Assembly (NCBI GenBank): GCA_964494475.1
Contig: CAZBRS010000086.1
Location: forward strand, 1 to 17,368
Direction: 5' to 3'
Length of the DNA stretch: 17,368 bases
DNA from: CAZBRS01 sp964494475
Lineage (GTDB): Bacteria; Myxococcota_A; UBA9042; CAZBRS01
Position numbers and translations under genes: made by a program. Positions 14,866 through 17,368 of the stretch are shown one piece after another; within the stretch, counting starts at the first letter, position 1; the number at the start of each line of letters is the position of its first letter. The notes below the pieces were generated by a model that was not told where the DNA came from, made no database searches, and was given only the letters and a program-made list of their open reading frames with translations.

Positions 14866-15021
14866 CTACGTCCCCGCGCTGTAGTCGTCGCGGCAGGCGA
14901 GCTGCTCGGGCGTGAGCTCGTCGATGGAGATGCCCATGGTGCGGAGCTCCAGGCCCGCCAGCGCCTCGTCCTGGCCCTCGGGCACGTCGCAGACCCGGTC
15001 CTGCAGGTCCTTGTAGGGTCG
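14866..15021 (-). pseudogene. ahcY: Decayed 3' fragment of S-adenosylhomocysteine hydrolase gene
   Basis: Reading leftward, codons from about 15021 to the TAG at 14868-14866 give RPYKDLQDRVCDVPEGQDEA, LAGLELRTMGISIDELTPEQ and LACRDDYSAGT. The pattern V-x-DVP...D-x-x-(V/L)A-x-L-x-LxxMGIxIDxLTxEQ...Y...GT is the C-terminal end of the archaeal/Thermotoga-like type of S-adenosylhomocysteine hydrolase. The frame upstream hits a TGA at 15039-15037 and there is no start codon, so this is a remnant of about 51 codons. Its last 42 bp match the sequence entering at the right edge (17327-17368) at 41 positions. The single difference changes the conserved Tyr of EQLAY to Cys, as expected for a copy no longer under selection. 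Identity begins exactly at the stop codon. Together with the adjacent inverted repeat and candidate promoter, this fills the 339-bp gap between genes (14781-15119). Confidence 0.72.
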
Positions 15022-15031
15022 AGGGTAGAGG

Positions 15032-15077
15032 CCCGGTCAAGGTCGGCATCCCCGGGACGAATCGACGCTTGACCGGG
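15032..15077. repeat. 10-bp inverted repeat at the edge of the ahcY fragment
   Basis: CCCGGTCAAG (15032-15041) and CTTGACCGGG (15068-15077) are perfect inverted copies with a 26-bp spacer. They start about 11 bp beyond the last recognisable ahcY codon and end 42 bp before the start of the secreted-protein gene. They may mark a recombination junction, an operator or a stem-loop. No T-run follows, so a terminator is unlikely. Confidence 0.6.
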
Positions 15078-15119
15078 ACCGCCGTCGCTGGGATCGTCAT
15101 GCGAGAACGGGAGGGTTCG

Positions 15120-15974
15120 ATGAACCGCCTCGCGTGCTTCGTCTCGGCCGCGCTGTGGGCCTTGTCCCTGGCGTCGCCGCTGGCCGCCGAGCCCCTGACA
15201 TCACCGCCCCCCGCCGCCGGGCCCGACTTCGCTGCCCTGTGGGCCGAGGCCCGGAGGGCCCTGCCCGAGCTGCGCGACTTCTCCCCTGTCGAGGCCCCCG
15301 CCCCCGCCCTGCAGGCGCTGCTGGCTTGGGTCGGCCCCAGCGGGAAGGCGACCGTGTACGGCCGGGACTGCGAGCCCATCCCCGTCACCCGCGACGGCGA
15401 CGAACTGGTGGGCTCGCGCGTGGTGCGCTCGTCCACGAAGGGCAACGTGCGTACGGTCGAGACCGACGAGGTGCGTTTCGGCGACACCCGCACGGTGCTG
15501 GGCTCCACCACCACCACCTACCGGCGCGACGAGAGCGGCAAGTGGGTCGAGGACGGTGTCTCGGCCTGCGGCTGCGCCGAGTACCCGGCCGGGAACCTCC
15601 GCCAGGTCAGGGGCGACGCCGCCTGGTACGACGGGAAGGTCGTGACCCTGACCGTGCACTGCGGCGCGGCCGGCACCACCACCGCGCCCTGTCGAGAAGG
15701 CGAGGGGGAGCGAACCTGCCACAGGTGCAGCCGGCTGGCCCTCGACGTCCTGTCGGTCAGCCAGGGCTGGGGCTCGAGGTCGGCCGGGACGACGACCGCG
15801 AGCATGAAGGGCGGCCCACCGGTCGACTGCACCCAGCCGTGCCCGTCCGACGCCCTCGGCGCGCTGATCGAAAGGCTGAACCAGGCCCTGGAGGGCCGTC
15901 AGTTCCTGCAGACCGTGCACCCCGCCGAGAGGCCCGCGCTGTTCCGGACGAAGGAACGCTGCTTGCGGCGATGA
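15120..15974 (+). CDS. Secreted cysteine-rich protein of unknown function
   Basis: 284 aa. A standard signal peptide MNRLACFVSAALWALSLASP ends near LAA/EP. I chose ATG 15120 because GGGAGGG lies 5 nt upstream and the signal starts at once; the frame is open further upstream (ATG 15069), but that would bury the signal. The mature part has an N-terminal helical segment (FAALWAEARRALPELRDFSP), a beta-rich middle (TVYGRDCEPIPVTRDGDELV, TRTVLGSTTTTYRRDESGKW) and clustered cysteines (SACGCAEYP, HCGAAGTTTAPC, RTCHRCSRL, DCTQPCPSD, RRC) that suggest disulphides. I recognise no family. It lies between the two ahcY copies, in the same direction as the patatin gene 142 bp downstream. Confidence 0.82.
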   Translation: MNRLACFVSAALWALSLASPLAAEPLTSPPPAAGPDFAALWAEARRALPELRDFSPVEAPAPALQALLAWVGPSGKATVYGRDCEPIPVTRDGDELVGSRVVRSSTKGNVRTVETDEVRFGDTRTVLGSTTTTYRRDESGKWVEDGVSACGCAEYPAGNLRQVRGDAAWYDGKVVTLTVHCGAAGTTTAPCREGEGERTCHRCSRLALDVLSVSQGWGSRSAGTTTASMKGGPPVDCTQPCPSDALGALIERLNQALEGRQFLQTVHPAERPALFRTKERCLRR

Positions 15975-16013
15975 GCCCTCAAGTTCCTGACGCTGAACGA
16001 TCATGGACTTCCA

Positions 16014-16035
16014 TCGAGACTTCTTCCATTCTCGA
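16014..16035. repeat. Operator-like inverted repeat upstream of the patatin gene
   Basis: TCGAGA (16014-16019) and TCTCGA (16030-16035) form a 6-bp inverted repeat with a 10-bp AT-richer spacer, so the half-site centres are 16 bp apart. It sits in the 142-bp gap between the secreted-protein gene and the patatin gene, a stretch with visibly lower GC. It could be a repressor site; no matching regulator gene is present. Confidence 0.3.
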
Positions 16036-16116
16036 CGCGAACGACTCACCGCTGCCGGACCGACCCGCCTTTCGTGTCGCGGAGTTGACCCGTCAGGGGC
16101 TCCGAAGGGAGGGACC

Positions 16117-17262
16117 ATGCCCGTCGAAGTCAAGGATCTGCACCTCACGCTTTCACCCGTCAGCGAGCCGGAGGAGGACCACGCCGAGCCCGGCCTCGCC
16201 CTGTGCCTCTCGGGTGGGGGCTACCGGGCGATGGTGTTCCACCTGGGTGCGTTGTGGCGATTGAACGAGCTCGGGTACCTGGCGAAGCTCGCCCGGGTCT
16301 CGAGCGTCTCGGGCGGGTCGATCACGGCGGCCATGCTGGGGCTGAAGTGGAGCCGCCTCGACTTCGCCGACGGCGTGGCCCGCCGCCTGGAGGAGGAGAT
16401 AGTCGCGCCGATTCGAGCCTTTGCGCACGTGTCGGTCGACGCGGGCTCGGTGCTGAAGGGCATCTTCCTGCCCGGGACGATCAGCGACAAGGTCGCCGAC
16501 GCTTACCGCAAGCACCTGTTCGGCGACGCGACGCTGCAAGACCTGCCCGACGAGCCGCGCTTCGTCATCAACGCGACCAACGTGCAGACGGGCGCGCTGT
16601 GGCGCTTCTCGAAGCCCTACATGGCCGACTACCAGGTCGGCCTGATCGAGCACCCGACCGTGCCGCTGGCCGTGGCCGTGGCCGCCTCGTCGGCCTTTCC
16701 GCCGGTGCTCTCACCCGCGAGGCTCGAACTCGACCCCCACTCCTTCAACCCCGCCAGCGACGGGCTGCATCACGAGCCGCCCTACACGACCGAGGTCTTC
16801 CTCTCGGACGGCGGCGTGTACGACAATCTGGGGCTCGAGACGGCATGGAAGCGCTACCAGACCCTCCTGGTCAGCGACGCCGGGCAGGCGATGGACGCCG
16901 ACCCCGACCCTGGCACCGACTGGGCGACGCACGGCGTCCGGGTGTTGGCCGTGATCCAGAACCAGGTGCGCGCCCTGCGCAAACGGCTCTTGATCTCCGG
17001 CTTCAAGAGCGGGCTTCGGACCGGAACCTACTGGAGCGTGCGCTCCAAGACCGCCGATTACGGCACTCCGCAGATGTTGCCCTGCTCCGAGCAGGCCACG
17101 GTCGAGTTGGCGAACATCGCCACGCGGCTCACCGACATGCCCGACGACACCCAGGAGCGGCTGATCAACTGGGGCTACGCGATCTGCGACGCGGCGATGC
17201 GCCGCTGGGTCGATCCGGGCTTGCCGGCGCCTGGCGGTTTCCCCTATTCGCGGGGGGTGTGA
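16117..17262 (+). CDS. Patatin-like phospholipase
   Basis: 381-aa patatin-family lipid acyl hydrolase with a Ser-Asp catalytic dyad. LCLSGGGYRAMVFHLGALWR (29-48) holds the glycine-rich oxyanion hole (Gly33-Gly35, Arg37). The nucleophile elbow is SSVSGGS with Ser65; the first glycine of GxSxG is serine, as in many bacterial patatins. The catalytic Asp is in LSDGGVYDNLG (Asp231, DGG). FVINATNVQTGALWRFSK and AAVAASSAFPPVLSP-type segments are also family-typical. The C-terminal third (about 285-381) is not recognisable. There is no signal peptide, so it is probably cytoplasmic. GGGAGGG lies 3-4 nt before the ATG. It is convergent with the ahcY 3' end at the right edge. No nucleotide cyclase or other CBASS gene accompanies it, so a CapV role is not supported; lipid metabolism or a cassette cargo gene are alternatives. 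Confidence 0.93.
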   Translation: MPVEVKDLHLTLSPVSEPEEDHAEPGLALCLSGGGYRAMVFHLGALWRLNELGYLAKLARVSSVSGGSITAAMLGLKWSRLDFADGVARRLEEEIVAPIRAFAHVSVDAGSVLKGIFLPGTISDKVADAYRKHLFGDATLQDLPDEPRFVINATNVQTGALWRFSKPYMADYQVGLIEHPTVPLAVAVAASSAFPPVLSPARLELDPHSFNPASDGLHHEPPYTTEVFLSDGGVYDNLGLETAWKRYQTLLVSDAGQAMDADPDPGTDWATHGVRVLAVIQNQVRALRKRLLISGFKSGLRTGTYWSVRSKTADYGTPQMLPCSEQATVELANIATRLTDMPDDTQERLINWGYAICDAAMRRWVDPGLPAPGGFPYSRGV

Positions 17263-17326
17263 GCGTCGGTGCGGTGCGGAGACCGACGAAGAGACGACCG
17301 TCGCGCCTATCCTCGTCGTCGTCGAG

Positions 17327-17368
17327 CTACGTCCCCGCGCTGTAGTCGTCGCGGTAGGCGAGCTGCTC
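17327..17368 (-). CDS. ahcY: 3' end of S-adenosylhomocysteine hydrolase gene entering from the right edge
   Basis: Fourteen codons read EQLAYRDDYSAGT then TAG. They match the C-terminus of the fragment at 14866-14907 in 41 of 42 bases and keep the conserved Tyr that the fragment has lost. This is therefore more likely the functional copy, continuing rightward beyond the window. Adenosylhomocysteine hydrolase recycles the by-product of methylation reactions. Only the tail is visible, so completeness cannot be judged. Confidence 0.6.
   Translation of the reverse strand, partial: EQLAYRDDYSAGT

Noticed and set aside
14781..15119. A tRNA or small RNA gene in the longest intergenic gap.
   Set aside because: No cloverleaf or T-loop sequence is visible; the gap is explained by the ahcY fragment, a candidate promoter and an inverted repeat.
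16117..17262. Patatin as a CapV effector of a CBASS anti-phage system.
   Set aside because: No CD-NTase, Cap2/Cap3 or other CBASS gene is adjacent in the visible sequence, and the upstream neighbour is a secreted protein.
17264..17288. CGTCGGT / ACCGACG stem with 11-nt loop after the patatin stop as a terminator.
   Set aside because: The stem is only 7 bp and is not followed by a T-run on the plus strand, so it may be chance in GC-rich sequence.
14866..17368. Complete mobile element such as an insertion sequence.
   Set aside because: No transposase, integrase or recombinase is encoded between the repeats, and the repeat is the end of a housekeeping gene rather than a typical IS terminus.
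1..17368. CRISPR array.
   Set aside because: No regularly spaced short direct repeats are seen anywhere in the window.

Overview
The window is very GC-rich and densely coding. Its content is a band-7/NfeD pair, a peptidoglycan metallopeptidase, beta-barrel-like secreted proteins, a sigma-54 two-component pair, c-di-GMP proteins, a MoxR ATPase and a patatin. This suggests a Gram-negative of the Myxococcota or a related former deltaproteobacterial lineage. That placement is inferred from gene content and base composition; no rRNA or marker gene is present.

Left part (1-5618): an nfeD-SPFH membrane pair runs leftward and off the edge. Divergent from it is a secreted M74 (MepA-type) murein endopeptidase with a long helical C-terminal extension. 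Next come two paralogous secreted proteins (3375-4553 and 4578-5618) with predicted C-terminal beta-barrels. They sit behind a near-consensus sigma-54 promoter at 3325-3340. The second of them carries an in-frame 93-bp palindromic repeat just ahead of its signal peptide.

Middle (5576-11363): a membrane GGDEF diguanylate cyclase with an intact I-site, a 58-aa DUF6132-type membrane protein, and an overlapping histidine kinase / NtrC-type regulator pair on the minus strand. Divergent from the kinase is a MoxR/RavA-type AAA+ ATPase, preceded by a weaker sigma-54-like site.

Right-middle (11360-14780): a tightly overlapping six-gene minus-strand operon. In transcription order it encodes a HAD phosphatase, MoaB, an RdgC-like N-terminal protein, an RdgC-like C-terminal protein, a lipoprotein and a PilZ protein. 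All junctions overlap by 1-23 nt.

Right end (14781-17368): a decayed 3' fragment of an S-adenosylhomocysteine hydrolase gene (ahcY) lies at 14866-15021, and the 3' end of a second copy enters from the right edge at 17327-17368. The two stop-proximal 42-bp stretches match at 41 of 42 positions in direct orientation, 2461 bp apart. Between them are a Cys-rich secreted protein of unknown function and a patatin-like phospholipase. This looks like a small cassette inserted at, or duplicated with, the 3' end of ahcY. Together with the sigma-54-driven barrel pair and the two-gene RdgC, it is the most unusual structure in the window. No complete, clearly new defence or biosynthetic system can be claimed from the sequence alone.
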